DNA of 64,000 nt, taken from Ectobacillus polymachus. Lineage in GTDB: Bacteria; Bacillota; Bacilli; Bacillales; Bacillaceae_G. Shown here piece after piece: positions 25,508-35,456 of the stretch. The notes beneath the pieces are model-generated. The model was not told the origin of the DNA. It did not search any database and saw only the letters and a program-made list of their open reading frames with translations. The stretch spans positions 434,001 to 498,000 of the forward strand of contig NZ_JBLREB010000002.1 of NCBI RefSeq assembly GCF_048159605.1, written 5' to 3'. Made by a program: the position numbers and the translations under genes. Every line of letters starts with the position of its first letter. Positions within the stretch are counted from its first letter, which is position 1.

Positions 25508-27107
25508 TTCCATATCAGAAAAAGAATCTATAGCAGAACCTAGTAAATTTATGAGTCTATTAAATGAAGTATTAGATAAACATAAGCATCCTCAAGATTC
25601 TTTTGAAATTGCAGCTTTACTCGAATCGATGGGATGGAATGATACTCGTGCTTCCAAGGAATTCGGTGTTCAAGATATTTTTGAGTTAGCTGACCAAATA
25701 TGGGACGCAATGCAAGAAAAGGTGAGCTATCATCCGTTTTCGAAAGCGAAAAAATCGAATCTGTTTCTTGGGATTATTAATATGATTCGCAGCTTTTTAA
25801 GAGGATTAATCTTTGCATTTCCAATGGCCATTTCCGTGGCAGCGATGCTGAATTTAAAATTTTCACTATGGTCCTATCAATATTTATCATTAGATCAAGC
25901 AACGGGTATTGCCATTGGTACAATATTGAGCTTTATGATTGTAGGAGGCTTTACGCAGGCGATTGCAAGACGTGGATTTCTCTATATTATTCAGGGGTAT
26001 TACAATTTAGCACGTAAAAGCACGTTTTTATTTATTTGGATTGGATTTGGCCTTTGTGTTGTCGTTTCCTTGTTACTTTTTGTTTTAAATTTTATTTTTA
26101 ATTTTTTCCCATATAACATGATTGTACTAATCGTCGTATTCTTTTTTTTCCTTACATCGATATGGCTTTCGGTAACCGTTATGTACATTCTCAAAAAGGA
26201 AATTGTTTTTACCGGTCTCATTATTTTTGGTATTTTCCTTATTTATGTTTTGTTTGTTCTTTTTCATATTCCTATTATTATTTCACAATTAATTTCACTT
26301 TGTATCGTTTCAATATGTAGTATCTTCCTTGTTATTTATTTCTTTATGAAAGCAGAGAAAAAAGGGGAAAAAGGGATTGCCTTAAAACTACCTAGATTCT
26401 CGATTACCCTATATTCTGTCTGGCCTTATTTCGCTTATGGTTTCTTATATTTTACGTTTTTATTTATCGATAGAATCAATGCATGGTCAAGAAATGAGGA
26501 AATAATGCCTTATCTCATTTGGTTTCGAGGACAGTATGAGCTTGGGCTCGATTTTGCTTTATTGACCATCATTATCCCAATGGGGGTAAGTGAGGTAATT
26601 ATTAATAAGCTAATGGTGGATATTGAATATAGTCAAAAGGAATATTTGGCCCGTGACAGCGGCAAATTGTATGGGAAATTCCTGAGAACATACAGATGGA
26701 TGTCATTTTTTATCTTGGTTACTTCAATCGTTAGTTCCTTTTTGATATACAAGCTTATTTTTTGGTATAACAATATATCGATTCAAATCAACCATGAAGA
26801 TATGTTGAACAATAACGTTACGCTATTTGTATTGTTTTGGGGAATTGTCTCTTATATTATTTTAGCATTTTGTTTAATGAATGCAGTCATTTTGTTTGCG
26901 TTGTCACAGCCTATTATGATTTTGAAAGCCATTCTTTTATCCTTGTTTGTGGATGTAACAGTAGGATTTTTATTAAGTAGGTGGGTTGCATACCAATATG
27001 CAGTCTTTGGATTATTCGTAGGATCGATTCTTTTTTTCATTCTATCCACAAGATCCGTTAGGAAAGTATTGAAAAATCTTGATTATTATTTATATGCAGC
27101 TTCATAA
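25494..27107 (+). CDS. PelG-like polytopic membrane protein
   Basis: 537 residues from the ATG at 25494 (AGAGG 6 nt upstream; overlaps the previous gene by 14 bp). The first 95 or so residues are soluble and helical; then about 12 membrane helices. The segment YGFLYFTFLFIDRINAW (about 315-331) and the following loop resemble PelG, the MOP-superfamily-like inner-membrane partner of PelF. Position four genes from pelF-like and size support this, but similarity is limited. Alternative: an unrelated multidrug/oligosaccharide flippase-like protein. A second MOP protein occurs later in the cluster. Confidence 0.6.
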   Translation: MLENNSISEKESIAEPSKFMSLLNEVLDKHKHPQDSFEIAALLESMGWNDTRASKEFGVQDIFELADQIWDAMQEKVSYHPFSKAKKSNLFLGIINMIRSFLRGLIFAFPMAISVAAMLNLKFSLWSYQYLSLDQATGIAIGTILSFMIVGGFTQAIARRGFLYIIQGYYNLARKSTFLFIWIGFGLCVVVSLLLFVLNFIFNFFPYNMIVLIVVFFFFLTSIWLSVTVMYILKKEIVFTGLIIFGIFLIYVLFVLFHIPIIISQLISLCIVSICSIFLVIYFFMKAEKKGEKGIALKLPRFSITLYSVWPYFAYGFLYFTFLFIDRINAWSRNEEIMPYLIWFRGQYELGLDFALLTIIIPMGVSEVIINKLMVDIEYSQKEYLARDSGKLYGKFLRTYRWMSFFILVTSIVSSFLIYKLIFWYNNISIQINHEDMLNNNVTLFVLFWGIVSYIILAFCLMNAVILFALSQPIMILKAILLSLFVDVTVGFLLSRWVAYQYAVFGLFVGSILFFILSTRSVRKVLKNLDYYLYAAS

Positions 27108-27121
27108 AAGGATGTTTACAA

Positions 27122-29074
27122 ATGACCTATTCATCTATTAGTGTTCATGCTTTTACAATTTTTCACTATATGATCTCATTTCTATTGCTATTTGTTCTTT
27201 TGCCTAGATTGATTTTTCAGTCCCAATATGAAGATAGGTTGGAAAGATGGTTTTCTGGATATGCGAAAATGGTTTTATTAATCATTATTTGCGGTTATAT
27301 CCTTGTCATAACGAAACTGTATGAATTTCTGTCTTTATCTGTATTATTCCTTGCCTTGTATGGATATCAACATAAGAAACAAAGAGAGGGCAAGGAAGCA
27401 ACGAAGGTTATGAGCTATTATTTGAAAAAGCTGTTTGATTTTTTAGATGGGCTCGTGAAATTTAACCGAAGTGTATGTATGAAAGCTGTAAAGAGCAAGT
27501 TCGAAGAATATCGTTTTAAAATACAAGAAAGTTTTAGTTGGTCAGGGGTATTGGAAGGATTAGCACTTATAATTATTATAGGTGTGTCTTCCTATCTACG
27601 ATTTTATGATACATTTGCCCATGCGGCACCGCCTATGTCAGATAGCTATGTTACGCTGGCATGGATGAAATATATTGATTCACGCAGTCTTTTCCATGAT
27701 GGGATTTACCCGCAAGGTTTTCATATTTATTTAGATACGTTATTTAAATATGCAGCGATTGATCCATTATTTATCCTTCGATATACGGGCCCATTAAATT
27801 CTATATTTACGATGTTAGGATTTTATTTCATCGTTCGAAAACTAACGAAAAATGGTATCGGTGCTTTACTAGCAGCATGGCTGTATGGAATATTTTATGT
27901 TATTCTCCCTTTTTCTGACGTTGAAAGACAAGCGGCAACGAATTCACAAGAATTTGCGTTTGTATTTGTCTTTCCAGCTATATATTTTTTACTTAACTAT
28001 TTGATAAGGAAAAGGAAAGAGGATCTGATTGTCGGTTTGGCCTGCCTTACCATATTAGGATTGGTGCATACCTTGGCATTAGCACTTGCTGGTATATTAC
28101 TAGCTGTCATGATTGTTTGTGCACTCGTAACGCTGAAAAACCGTCTGAAAGAGGTATTACATATCTGTCTTGGAGCAATGATATCGGTTGTCCTATCACT
28201 CCTTCCTATCGGTGCAGGTTTCTTGCTTGGGAAGGATGTCAACGCTTCATCTGCTGATTATTTAGTGTCTAAAAACGTATTCAGTTATCCAAAGTTAACG
28301 GAGTTAGACTATGTTTCACTTGGATTAATTGCTTGCCTTCTTTTCATGCTAGTAAGGAAAGGGATAGCAAGAGAAGTTCGGTTTATCGCGCTGTTTACTC
28401 TATTAGCTGGAGGTAGTATTTTCTTTCTTTATTATGCAGGCGGAGTTGTTACGCAAAGTACAGTGATTGCGTCACGGTCCGTAGATTTATGGGGATTAAC
28501 GATCCCGTTTTGTGTTGGAGTCTCCTGCTCGTATCTTCTTAAAAGCAAGAACCGATACTGGAATGTCTCTCTTTCGATTTTATCGATACTATCTTTGCTT
28601 GTTACGCTATTCCTATACAAGCCCGTGCCAATCATTCCTTACAAATTAGAGCATGATGCGAATATTGAACAATATTTACGTATAAGGAATACATTTGGAC
28701 CTAAGACATGGATGATGGTTTCGCAGGAGGAAGGATATTCAGTCGCGCTTGGTGCTGGGTACCATATGCATTTAGGAGACTTTCTTAAAACCTATGATCC
28801 AAAAGGAGAATCGTTAACGAAAATAAGTGATGGTAAGATTGATAAAAATATATCTCCTAATATATTCATTTTTCAGGAGAAAAATATTTTTGAGGTATCG
28901 AAGACAAATGGTATTTATTCGATAGAAGAACCAATCTATCAAAGAAGAATGACAGAATATAAACAATTGACGGAGTGGATCAACATACACAAAGATGCCG
29001 GATTTAAGGTGGAGACCTATTATGAAGATCAAAATATAATTGTGTATTATCTACACGCAAAAGTGGATTATTAA
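27122..29074 (+). CDS. GT-C-like polytopic membrane glycosyltransferase
   Basis: 650 residues with about 12-13 membrane helices. After helices 1-3 and a basic loop, the first large outside loop begins with RFYDTFAHAAPPMSDSY (about 160-176), an acidic and aromatic loop in the place where GT-C enzymes keep their catalytic Asp. Several helices and a soluble C-terminal tail of about 150 residues follow. GT-C enzymes take sugars from polyprenyl-phosphate carriers on the outside; the DPM1-like GT2 later in the cluster could make such a donor. Start ATG after AAGGATG, 14 bp past the preceding stop. Confidence 0.6.
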   Translation: MTYSSISVHAFTIFHYMISFLLLFVLLPRLIFQSQYEDRLERWFSGYAKMVLLIIICGYILVITKLYEFLSLSVLFLALYGYQHKKQREGKEATKVMSYYLKKLFDFLDGLVKFNRSVCMKAVKSKFEEYRFKIQESFSWSGVLEGLALIIIIGVSSYLRFYDTFAHAAPPMSDSYVTLAWMKYIDSRSLFHDGIYPQGFHIYLDTLFKYAAIDPLFILRYTGPLNSIFTMLGFYFIVRKLTKNGIGALLAAWLYGIFYVILPFSDVERQAATNSQEFAFVFVFPAIYFLLNYLIRKRKEDLIVGLACLTILGLVHTLALALAGILLAVMIVCALVTLKNRLKEVLHICLGAMISVVLSLLPIGAGFLLGKDVNASSADYLVSKNVFSYPKLTELDYVSLGLIACLLFMLVRKGIAREVRFIALFTLLAGGSIFFLYYAGGVVTQSTVIASRSVDLWGLTIPFCVGVSCSYLLKSKNRYWNVSLSILSILSLLVTLFLYKPVPIIPYKLEHDANIEQYLRIRNTFGPKTWMMVSQEEGYSVALGAGYHMHLGDFLKTYDPKGESLTKISDGKIDKNISPNIFIFQEKNIFEVSKTNGIYSIEEPIYQRRMTEYKQLTEWINIHKDAGFKVETYYEDQNIIVYYLHAKVDY

Positions 29075-29115
29075 GATATTCAAATTAATTCTTGCAAGTG
29101 GATTGGGGGTAGCTT

Positions 29116-30279
29116 ATGGATTTGGTTTTTGTTACAGACGGATTATTAAGAAAATCATTGTCAGCCACAAGATCATTAGGGAAAAAAGGGATAAAAACAA
29201 TAGTTGGGGAAAAAACTTGGTTCTCTCCAAGTGGTTTTTCAAGGTACTGTACGAAACGAGTAAAATATCCTGATCCTGTGACAAATCCGCGTCGTTTCCT
29301 AGAATGGCTATTTCAAGCATTAAGGAAGCATCACAATCCCATATTCCTTCCCATGGATGATGCAATAATGGACATTGTGATGGAACATGTAGAAGACATT
29401 AAGAAAATTAGCAAGTGTATCCTGCCATCTAAATATGCATATGATATAGCTTCTAATAAATATGAAACGATGAAACTTGCAGAAGAGAGTAAGATTAACC
29501 ACCCTATCACTTATTCTGTCAATAGTAAGGATGATTTACAGAAAATCGTTAATCCTCAGTTTCCGTTGATTATTAAACCGTGCAAAAGCAGCGGCTCGCG
29601 AGGAATTCGCAAGGTGAATAATCAGGAAGAATTGATGCAAACCGTACAAGAAATTCAGCAAGAATATTCGAATTTACTTATTCAGGAGTTTATTCCTCTT
29701 GGAGACCGCTATGATGTCTGTTTGCTTTATAACACAAATCATGAAGTAAAAGCGACCTTTGTTCAAAAAGAGCTTCGGCATTTTCCAATTAAAATGGGGC
29801 CTAGTACGGTTCAGGAAAGTGTCCAATATGATGAATTAATTGATGTGAGTATACAGTTATTAAGGCCATTAAACTGGAGTGGAATTGTTGAGGTGGAATT
29901 TATGGTGGATTCCAGAACGAATCGGCCGGTATTAATGGAAATTAATCCTCGTTTTTGGAATTCATTGGATTTGGCAGTAACGAGTGGAACGGATTTTCCT
30001 TATATGCTCTATCAATTATGTGCAGGTCAGGATATTCGTTATGAAAAGAAGTATGAAATAGGGAGAAGAAGCAGATGGTTTTTTCCAGGTGATCTTCTTC
30101 ACTTTGTATGTAATCCAAATCGATTTTCTATGAATCCACCTTTATTCGCTAGTAAAAAACATCGAATACACGATGATACGTTTATCTTGTCCGATCCAGT
30201 TCCAGGGTTAATCCTACTATTAACTGTATTCCGTTTCGTTTTTTCGATTCATGCATGGAAAATGTTCTTTTTAAGATAG
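29116..30279 (+). CDS. ATP-grasp ligase
   Basis: 387 residues. The ATP-grasp fold is shown by FPLIIKPCKSSGSRGIRKV (about 150-168, ATP lysine and glycine loop), LLIQEFIPLGDRYDVCLLY (about 192-210) and the metal site VEVEFMVDS...VLMEINPRFWNS (about 258-285). The N-terminal Rossmann-like part starts DLVFVTDGLLRKSLSATRSL. It resembles the carboxylate-amine ligases found in capsule and exopolysaccharide clusters, which probably join an amino acid or amine to a sugar acid. Substrate unknown. GGGGG site before the ATG. Confidence 0.8.
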   Translation: MDLVFVTDGLLRKSLSATRSLGKKGIKTIVGEKTWFSPSGFSRYCTKRVKYPDPVTNPRRFLEWLFQALRKHHNPIFLPMDDAIMDIVMEHVEDIKKISKCILPSKYAYDIASNKYETMKLAEESKINHPITYSVNSKDDLQKIVNPQFPLIIKPCKSSGSRGIRKVNNQEELMQTVQEIQQEYSNLLIQEFIPLGDRYDVCLLYNTNHEVKATFVQKELRHFPIKMGPSTVQESVQYDELIDVSIQLLRPLNWSGIVEVEFMVDSRTNRPVLMEINPRFWNSLDLAVTSGTDFPYMLYQLCAGQDIRYEKKYEIGRRSRWFFPGDLLHFVCNPNRFSMNPPLFASKKHRIHDDTFILSDPVPGLILLLTVFRFVFSIHAWKMFFLR

Positions 30280-30288
30280 GAGATGGTT

Positions 30289-31140
30289 ATGATGTTGAAC
30301 GCATTAACGGTTGATGTTGAAGATTGGTATCATACGAATGGTTTGAATATACCAAAGAGTAAATGGAATGATCTGTCTCCGACAGTTTACCAGAATACAT
30401 TAAAATTATTGGATTTATTTGATGAATATAAAGTGAAAGCAACCTTTTTCATCCTTGGTGATGTAGCAAAAAAAAATCCTTCCCTTGTGAAAGAGATTGA
30501 TAGAAGAGGTCACGAGATTGGTTCTCATGGAATGTATCATCAACTCATCCATCAACAATCAATGGAAGAATTTAAACGTGACTTTCTTGAGTCGATTGAA
30601 ATACTTGAACAATTAACCGAGAAAAAAATAAGGTTGTACCGTGCACCATCTTGGTCGATTTCAAAAGACAAGTTAGACGTGCTTTTGTTTTTGGAAGAAA
30701 GTGGTATCGTGTATGATTCGAGCTTGCAGCCTTTCCAAACGCCACTGTCAGGCATCAATGGAATACCTACGGAACCATTTCAGCCTATTTTAAAGAATAA
30801 GCAGCTGCATTTAGTTGAATATCCTCCGACTGTAATGGAACTTGCCAAAGGACTTACCTTTCCTTTTTCCGGAGGTTTCTATTTACGATTTTTCCCAGTT
30901 TCCATCATTTCCTATTTGCTAGGAAGAGTAAATAAGAAAAGACCGGGGATGGTTTACGTGCATCCTTGGGAAATAGATCCAAATATTCCGAAATGGAAGA
31001 CAAGCTGGTTAATTAAAATTATTCAATATTATCGGTTACAATCTACAGAACGTAAGCTAAGAAGGTTATTCAAACAGTTTCATTTTGCCCCAATTGGCGA
31101 AGTGATGAAACAGTATAAAGTTATACAAAGAGAGATTTAG
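30289..31140 (+). CDS. polysaccharide deacetylase, NodB fold (DUF3473-like)
   Basis: 283 residues. NodB motifs: TVDVEDWYH (motif 1, metal Asp, residue 6-14), HEIGSHGMYH (motif 2, metal histidines, about 76-85), RAPSWSIS (motif 3, about 117) and VHPWEIDP near 223 (motif 5). The DVEDW and HPWE forms are those of the exopolysaccharide-associated deacetylases next to exosortase or Pel-like loci. It removes N-acetyl groups from hexosamines. No signal peptide, so it may act inside on carrier-linked or nascent chains, unlike PelA. ATG at 30289 has GGAG 6 nt upstream. Confidence 0.85.
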   Translation: MMLNALTVDVEDWYHTNGLNIPKSKWNDLSPTVYQNTLKLLDLFDEYKVKATFFILGDVAKKNPSLVKEIDRRGHEIGSHGMYHQLIHQQSMEEFKRDFLESIEILEQLTEKKIRLYRAPSWSISKDKLDVLLFLEESGIVYDSSLQPFQTPLSGINGIPTEPFQPILKNKQLHLVEYPPTVMELAKGLTFPFSGGFYLRFFPVSIISYLLGRVNKKRPGMVYVHPWEIDPNIPKWKTSWLIKIIQYYRLQSTERKLRRLFKQFHFAPIGEVMKQYKVIQREI

Positions 31141-31144
31141 AAGG

Positions 31145-32521
31145 GTGAGAAGGAAGTTGGAGGAGTTTTCTAAAAAACAAAAGCTATTCAATACAGTGCA
31201 ACTTCTTATTTTCTTTAACTTATTACTTGCCTTAATTGCCTTTATTAAAGATATTGTTTTAGCTTCTTACTTTGGGACGAGTGAGACTGCGGATGCCTTT
31301 AGCCTTGCATTCTTTCTTCCGGATATGTTAGGGAATAATCTGATTGGTGCTGCTGTAGCCGTATCCTCTATTCCTGTTTTTACGAAACTAGCTTTACTAG
31401 GCGATCGATTTCATTATGATGAAATCTTACAAAAGCTGGGGGCTATGCTGCTTACAGGGACATTGATTCTATTTATTTTCTTGCTTTTACTTGCTGACCC
31501 TTTTTTTCACTTTTTTCATTTTAATACGGATAGCACGATTTCAACTGTCATTCCATATTTCTATATCATGGCTCCCATTGTTTTGATTGCACCGCTATGG
31601 TTAATGGGATCATCTGTATTGCAGGCTTCCAGCAAATTTGTTGTACCAGCCCTTACACCAATCGTGTTCAATTGTATTCTGCTTCTTTCTTTATTGTGGT
31701 GCCAATGGGCGGGTATTCCGCAAAAACTTGGGGGGGAAATATTCTCCTTCGTAACTACATTTGCTACTTTATGTGCATGTATCATCACTTGGTATTATGT
31801 GATGAAACGACAGAAAATAAAATGGTCGTTTCAGTCTTTGCAAATGACAAAGAATAAAGAAATACAAAAATTAGCATCTGTATTTGGGGCTTACTCCCTC
31901 ATCTTGCTATTTAGCCAAGCTTCACTTTTTGCGGAAAGATTGTTTGCCAGCTCCCTTGAAACGGGCAGTATTGCTGCATTGACCTACGCCTATCGTATCT
32001 CGCAGTTTCCTTTATGGGTATTCATTGCTGCCATTAATACCTTTATCTTACCAACGATAAGTGCTCATTTAGAAAAAAAAGATTTCTTTTCATTAAAACG
32101 GGATTTGTATATGTCATCTTTTTTTGTCATTGGAACAGCTATCCTGATTTCACTCGTTTTGGTAATTTTTTCAAAGCCTTTATTAAGTATCATTCTAGCA
32201 AGAGGTTCTTTTACCCTGCATTCCGTCCAATTAACGAGTGATATATTAAAAGGCTATGGATTATCCATAGTCGGACAAAGTTTATTTGTATTTTGTACAA
32301 GGTACTATATTGCTAAGGGTAGGATGATGCCTCCGCTTCTTATTGGAATGCTAGGAAGCTGTGTAAATATTGCGCTATTATTCTTTTTTGTACCAAGATT
32401 TGGGTTAATCGGAATCGGTTATGCCGTTACGGTAGCGTCCTCCCTGAGCGGCGGATGGTTACTTATTCATTTTATTAAGAGTCTATTTTCAGTAGAAAAA
32501 CGAGGTGTATCCTTTGAATGA
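31145..32521 (+). CDS. MurJ/Wzx-type MOP flippase
   Basis: 458 residues, about 14 membrane helices, soluble ends short. The first helices contain FFNLLLALIAFIKDIVLASYFGTSETADAF in outline, that is, the FxRDxxxAxxFGxxxxxDAF pattern of MurJ-like transporters of lipid-linked glycans. It probably flips a lipid-linked sugar or oligosaccharide. The start is a GTG at 31145 directly after the deacetylase stop; the ribosome site is poor and a TTG at 31157 is possible. Two MOP-like proteins in one cluster is unusual. Confidence 0.8.
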   Translation: MRRKLEEFSKKQKLFNTVQLLIFFNLLLALIAFIKDIVLASYFGTSETADAFSLAFFLPDMLGNNLIGAAVAVSSIPVFTKLALLGDRFHYDEILQKLGAMLLTGTLILFIFLLLLADPFFHFFHFNTDSTISTVIPYFYIMAPIVLIAPLWLMGSSVLQASSKFVVPALTPIVFNCILLLSLLWCQWAGIPQKLGGEIFSFVTTFATLCACIITWYYVMKRQKIKWSFQSLQMTKNKEIQKLASVFGAYSLILLFSQASLFAERLFASSLETGSIAALTYAYRISQFPLWVFIAAINTFILPTISAHLEKKDFFSLKRDLYMSSFFVIGTAILISLVLVIFSKPLLSIILARGSFTLHSVQLTSDILKGYGLSIVGQSLFVFCTRYYIAKGRMMPPLLIGMLGSCVNIALLFFFVPRFGLIGIGYAVTVASSLSGGWLLIHFIKSLFSVEKRGVSFE

Positions 32522-33242
32522 TTTCTTAGTTGTTGTCCCAGCATTTAACGAAGAACAGAATCTTAAGCAAGTGATACCATTATTAAAACGGCTGCAAATG
32601 CCGATGGACATTGTCATTATTAATGATGGTTCGAGTGATAAGACCGAGCAAACTGCGAGAGAATTGGGTGCTCGTGTAGTTAGCCATCCAACAAATTTAG
32701 GATATATGGCTGCTGTTCAGACAGGATTTAAATATGCAAAGAAGCAGCATTATCCCTATATCCTCTTCTTTGATGGAGATGGCCAACATGATCCGAACTG
32801 TATTAAGGATATGATGAAAGCAATACAACAAGAAGATGTAGATGTTGTAATTGGGTCAAGATTTCTTCAAAAGAGTGATATGGAGATTGGGGTTTTAAAA
32901 TTAGCAGCCGTTCAATTTTTTCGATTTATTATTTTCCAGATTACGAAGAAACGAATAACGGATCCTACCTCAGGTTTTAAAGCATATAAAGCGAAAGCAT
33001 ACAGTCGATTTACGAATACCAATACTTTTAATTATGACTTGCCTGATAGTAATTTTATTATTGATATTTTGCTTCAAAACTTGAAGATTTTAGAGATACC
33101 AGTAAACATGTATGATCGGCAGCATGGAGAAAGTAAAATTCATCAAACTGGTTTGAAGCCACTTATTTATATTTCTCAAGTTTTATTAAGTATTCTTATT
33201 GTCACGATTAAGAATAAAGTAAAAGGAGGGAAAACAAGATGA
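32514..33242 (+). CDS. family 2 glycosyltransferase, DPM1-like
   Basis: 242 residues. GT2 motifs: VVVPAFNEEQNL at the N-terminus, INDGSSDKT (about 38), FFDGDGQHDP (about 85, DxD metal site) and DPTSGFKAY (about 155). This subgroup moves a hexose to polyprenyl phosphate. The following gene is DUF2304, a frequent membrane partner of DPM1-like enzymes. Start TTG at 32514 with GAGG 8 nt upstream; it overlaps the flippase gene by 8 bp. It probably supplies a lipid-linked sugar donor to the GT-C-like protein. Confidence 0.88.
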   Translation: MNDFLVVVPAFNEEQNLKQVIPLLKRLQMPMDIVIINDGSSDKTEQTARELGARVVSHPTNLGYMAAVQTGFKYAKKQHYPYILFFDGDGQHDPNCIKDMMKAIQQEDVDVVIGSRFLQKSDMEIGVLKLAAVQFFRFIIFQITKKRITDPTSGFKAYKAKAYSRFTNTNTFNYDLPDSNFIIDILLQNLKILEIPVNMYDRQHGESKIHQTGLKPLIYISQVLLSILIVTIKNKVKGGKTR

Positions 33243-33604
33243 ATGGTATCCTACAAATCTTTGTGTTCGTATGTGCGTTGGTGTTTTCCTTTGTTGTCAT
33301 ACGATTATTGTTAAAAAACAGAATAAGTGAAAGAAATTCTGTTATTTGGCTTGGGGGAGCTATTGCGATTTTGCTTATCTCAGGTAATGCAGCTTTCGTA
33401 GATCATGCAGCGAGATGGTTAGGAATTGATTATCCTCCTACGCTATTATTCTTACTTTCTACCCTTGTCTTATTATTATTTAGCCTTTACCAAACGATAC
33501 AAATTACAAAGCTGTCTAGTAAAATTAAAGATATTTCACAATATTTAGCTCTTCATCCAATAGACGAAAAACAAGATGCACAGGTGGGAAAAGAACATGA
33601 ATGA
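33239..33604 (+). CDS. DUF2304 small membrane protein
   Basis: 121 residues with three membrane helices (about 5-22, 35-52, 66-85), RISERNSVIWLG between helices 1 and 2, and a short charged coiled-coil tail. DUF2304 proteins sit beside DPM1-like GT2 enzymes and probably anchor or regulate them. ATG after AAAGGAGGG; overlaps both neighbours by 4 and 8 bp (ATGA type), so translation is coupled. Confidence 0.8.
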   Translation: MNGILQIFVFVCALVFSFVVIRLLLKNRISERNSVIWLGGAIAILLISGNAAFVDHAARWLGIDYPPTLLFLLSTLVLLLFSLYQTIQITKLSSKIKDISQYLALHPIDEKQDAQVGKEHE

Positions 33605-35456
33605 AATGATGAACCGTTATGGACCTATTTTTCTAATCTTGGCACTACTGTTTGCTGTCTTCGCTTGTATTTTATTGATTGTTGTTCGCTTGAATAAGAA
33701 GAAGCATAAAGCGCAAATGAACCTATTGCAGTCATTAATCTTTCATATAAAGCCAGCGCTAGGTACGGAGAGAAATCTAGATTTCATTCTTCTTAAATTG
33801 CAAGCTTTGGTGGAAGCTCCAAATTACGCTTTTTATATTTATAATGCTACGAATCAGCATTACACATTAAAGGCTGTGAGGCAATTAACAAGTGACATGA
33901 AAATTGCCCCATCTTATAGTGGACTATTACCCTATGAGAAGGAAACATTTGAACCTCCTCTTGAATTACAGGTTGATCGCTTTCCGTCTAAATCAGCAAT
34001 TGTGACGGTAGGAGAAGTACCCGTATTAGCTATTCCGATAAAAGGTGAAAAAGGGTTAATTCATATTGGCCCAATCAAAACACTTTCTAAAAAACAGATG
34101 AAACTCTTAGATGAACTAGGGATGTTATTAGACGTTCCGTTAGCAAATCTACTAGAAGAAGAAGCGCAAAAAAGGAATTACGAGGTACTCGAAACATCTG
34201 CAAAAGCAGTGAAATGGATTACTCGTTTATTTGTTCATGAAGTAGAATATTTAAAATTATTAATCCAAAATTGTACAAATACGATACATCCTTTGTCCTG
34301 TTTATTATTTCAAACGAGCGCAAGCCTTTCACAAGTAGCATATGCCAAGGGCATTAGTCAACAAAGCATTCAAACGATAAACAAAAATTCAGAACGTCTT
34401 ACGAGTGTAATAAAGATGCTAGGTGAAAAACCATATACTATTGTTTCAAGTTCAAGTCCTATTCATAGTCAGCTTAAGGATATGTTGAACATACATGTCG
34501 GCCAGTATATGGGAATCGCACAATTTATGTTGCTGGAGAAGCGGTATGTATTACTGTTTTCTTTTGACCCTGGTTCGGAGAAAATGGAAAAAGATAGAAA
34601 TCAGCATATAAAAACGTTAATGAATCATATCCAGCAGTTTATTAAAATAAAACAAACGACAAAACAAGTTTCTCTCTCTTACATTGAGTTATTAAAAAGC
34701 TTAGCAGATATGATGGATCAAATGTCACCATATACAGTAGGATATTCGAAATTGATGTCACGTTATAGCATCGCGATTGCTAGACAAATGGGACTAAGTG
34801 AATTTCATGTGCAAAGTGTTGGTTTAGCAGCCTATTTAAGCAATATTGGGACGATCGGATTATCTGACGGGTTATTAAATAAAGAAGGAAAGTACTCGGA
34901 TGAAGAGTATGAACAAATGAAGCTTCATAGTGAAGTTGGTGCAGCAATCATTGAGAATACAATTGCTCAGGAAGAAGTAGCTCTTTATGTGAAATATCAC
35001 CATGAACGAATGGATGGAAATGGTTATCCTTCCAGGTTAGTAGGAGAGGAAATCCCTGTTGGTGCTCGGATTCTAGCAGTTGTTCAAACCTTTCTTGCTA
35101 AAATAAAAGGGCGTTCGTACCGAGACCCTTTGCCATTTGATGATGCACTGGAGCTGCTGCAAAAGTCAGCTGGTTCCCAGTTAGATTCTGAAATTGTTTC
35201 TACCTTTATTCATTGGTATACACGTAAACGAGTCCAGCTGGAGAATAGGAATAAAGCCCTAGGAAATTGCTGGGAGCTGTGTTGTACACCGTCTTTTATT
35301 TGTTCGCAGTGTCCTGCATATGGAAACAGGAATATAAACTGCTGGGAATCAGAAAGCAATAACTGCCGAGCTCACGGTAAAACGTGTCAAACTTGTTTTG
35401 TATATACAGAAGCAATGGGTAGAGTAAAGAAAGATAAAGAGGTTGTAAATCAGTAA
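33597..35456 (+). CDS. membrane protein with degenerate HD-GYP domain and Cys-rich tail
   Basis: 619 residues. One membrane helix (about 10-32), then a probable GAF-like domain (about 45-200) and a middle helical region. The HD-GYP domain (about 380-540) keeps HSEVG (about 447) and YHHERMDGNGYP (about 463-474), but the HDIGK motif is LSNIGT and the usual DAYDAMT segment is VVQTFLAK, so metal-dependent phosphodiesterase activity is unlikely. The tail (about 555-605) has a dozen cysteines in CC, CxxCP and CxTCF pairs, a probable metal or iron-sulphur site. It could be the c-di-GMP-binding or redox sensor of the cluster, in the place of PelD; inferred. Confidence 0.75.
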   Translation: MNEMMNRYGPIFLILALLFAVFACILLIVVRLNKKKHKAQMNLLQSLIFHIKPALGTERNLDFILLKLQALVEAPNYAFYIYNATNQHYTLKAVRQLTSDMKIAPSYSGLLPYEKETFEPPLELQVDRFPSKSAIVTVGEVPVLAIPIKGEKGLIHIGPIKTLSKKQMKLLDELGMLLDVPLANLLEEEAQKRNYEVLETSAKAVKWITRLFVHEVEYLKLLIQNCTNTIHPLSCLLFQTSASLSQVAYAKGISQQSIQTINKNSERLTSVIKMLGEKPYTIVSSSSPIHSQLKDMLNIHVGQYMGIAQFMLLEKRYVLLFSFDPGSEKMEKDRNQHIKTLMNHIQQFIKIKQTTKQVSLSYIELLKSLADMMDQMSPYTVGYSKLMSRYSIAIARQMGLSEFHVQSVGLAAYLSNIGTIGLSDGLLNKEGKYSDEEYEQMKLHSEVGAAIIENTIAQEEVALYVKYHHERMDGNGYPSRLVGEEIPVGARILAVVQTFLAKIKGRSYRDPLPFDDALELLQKSAGSQLDSEIVSTFIHWYTRKRVQLENRNKALGNCWELCCTPSFICSQCPAYGNRNINCWESESNNCRAHGKTCQTCFVYTEAMGRVKKDKEVVNQ

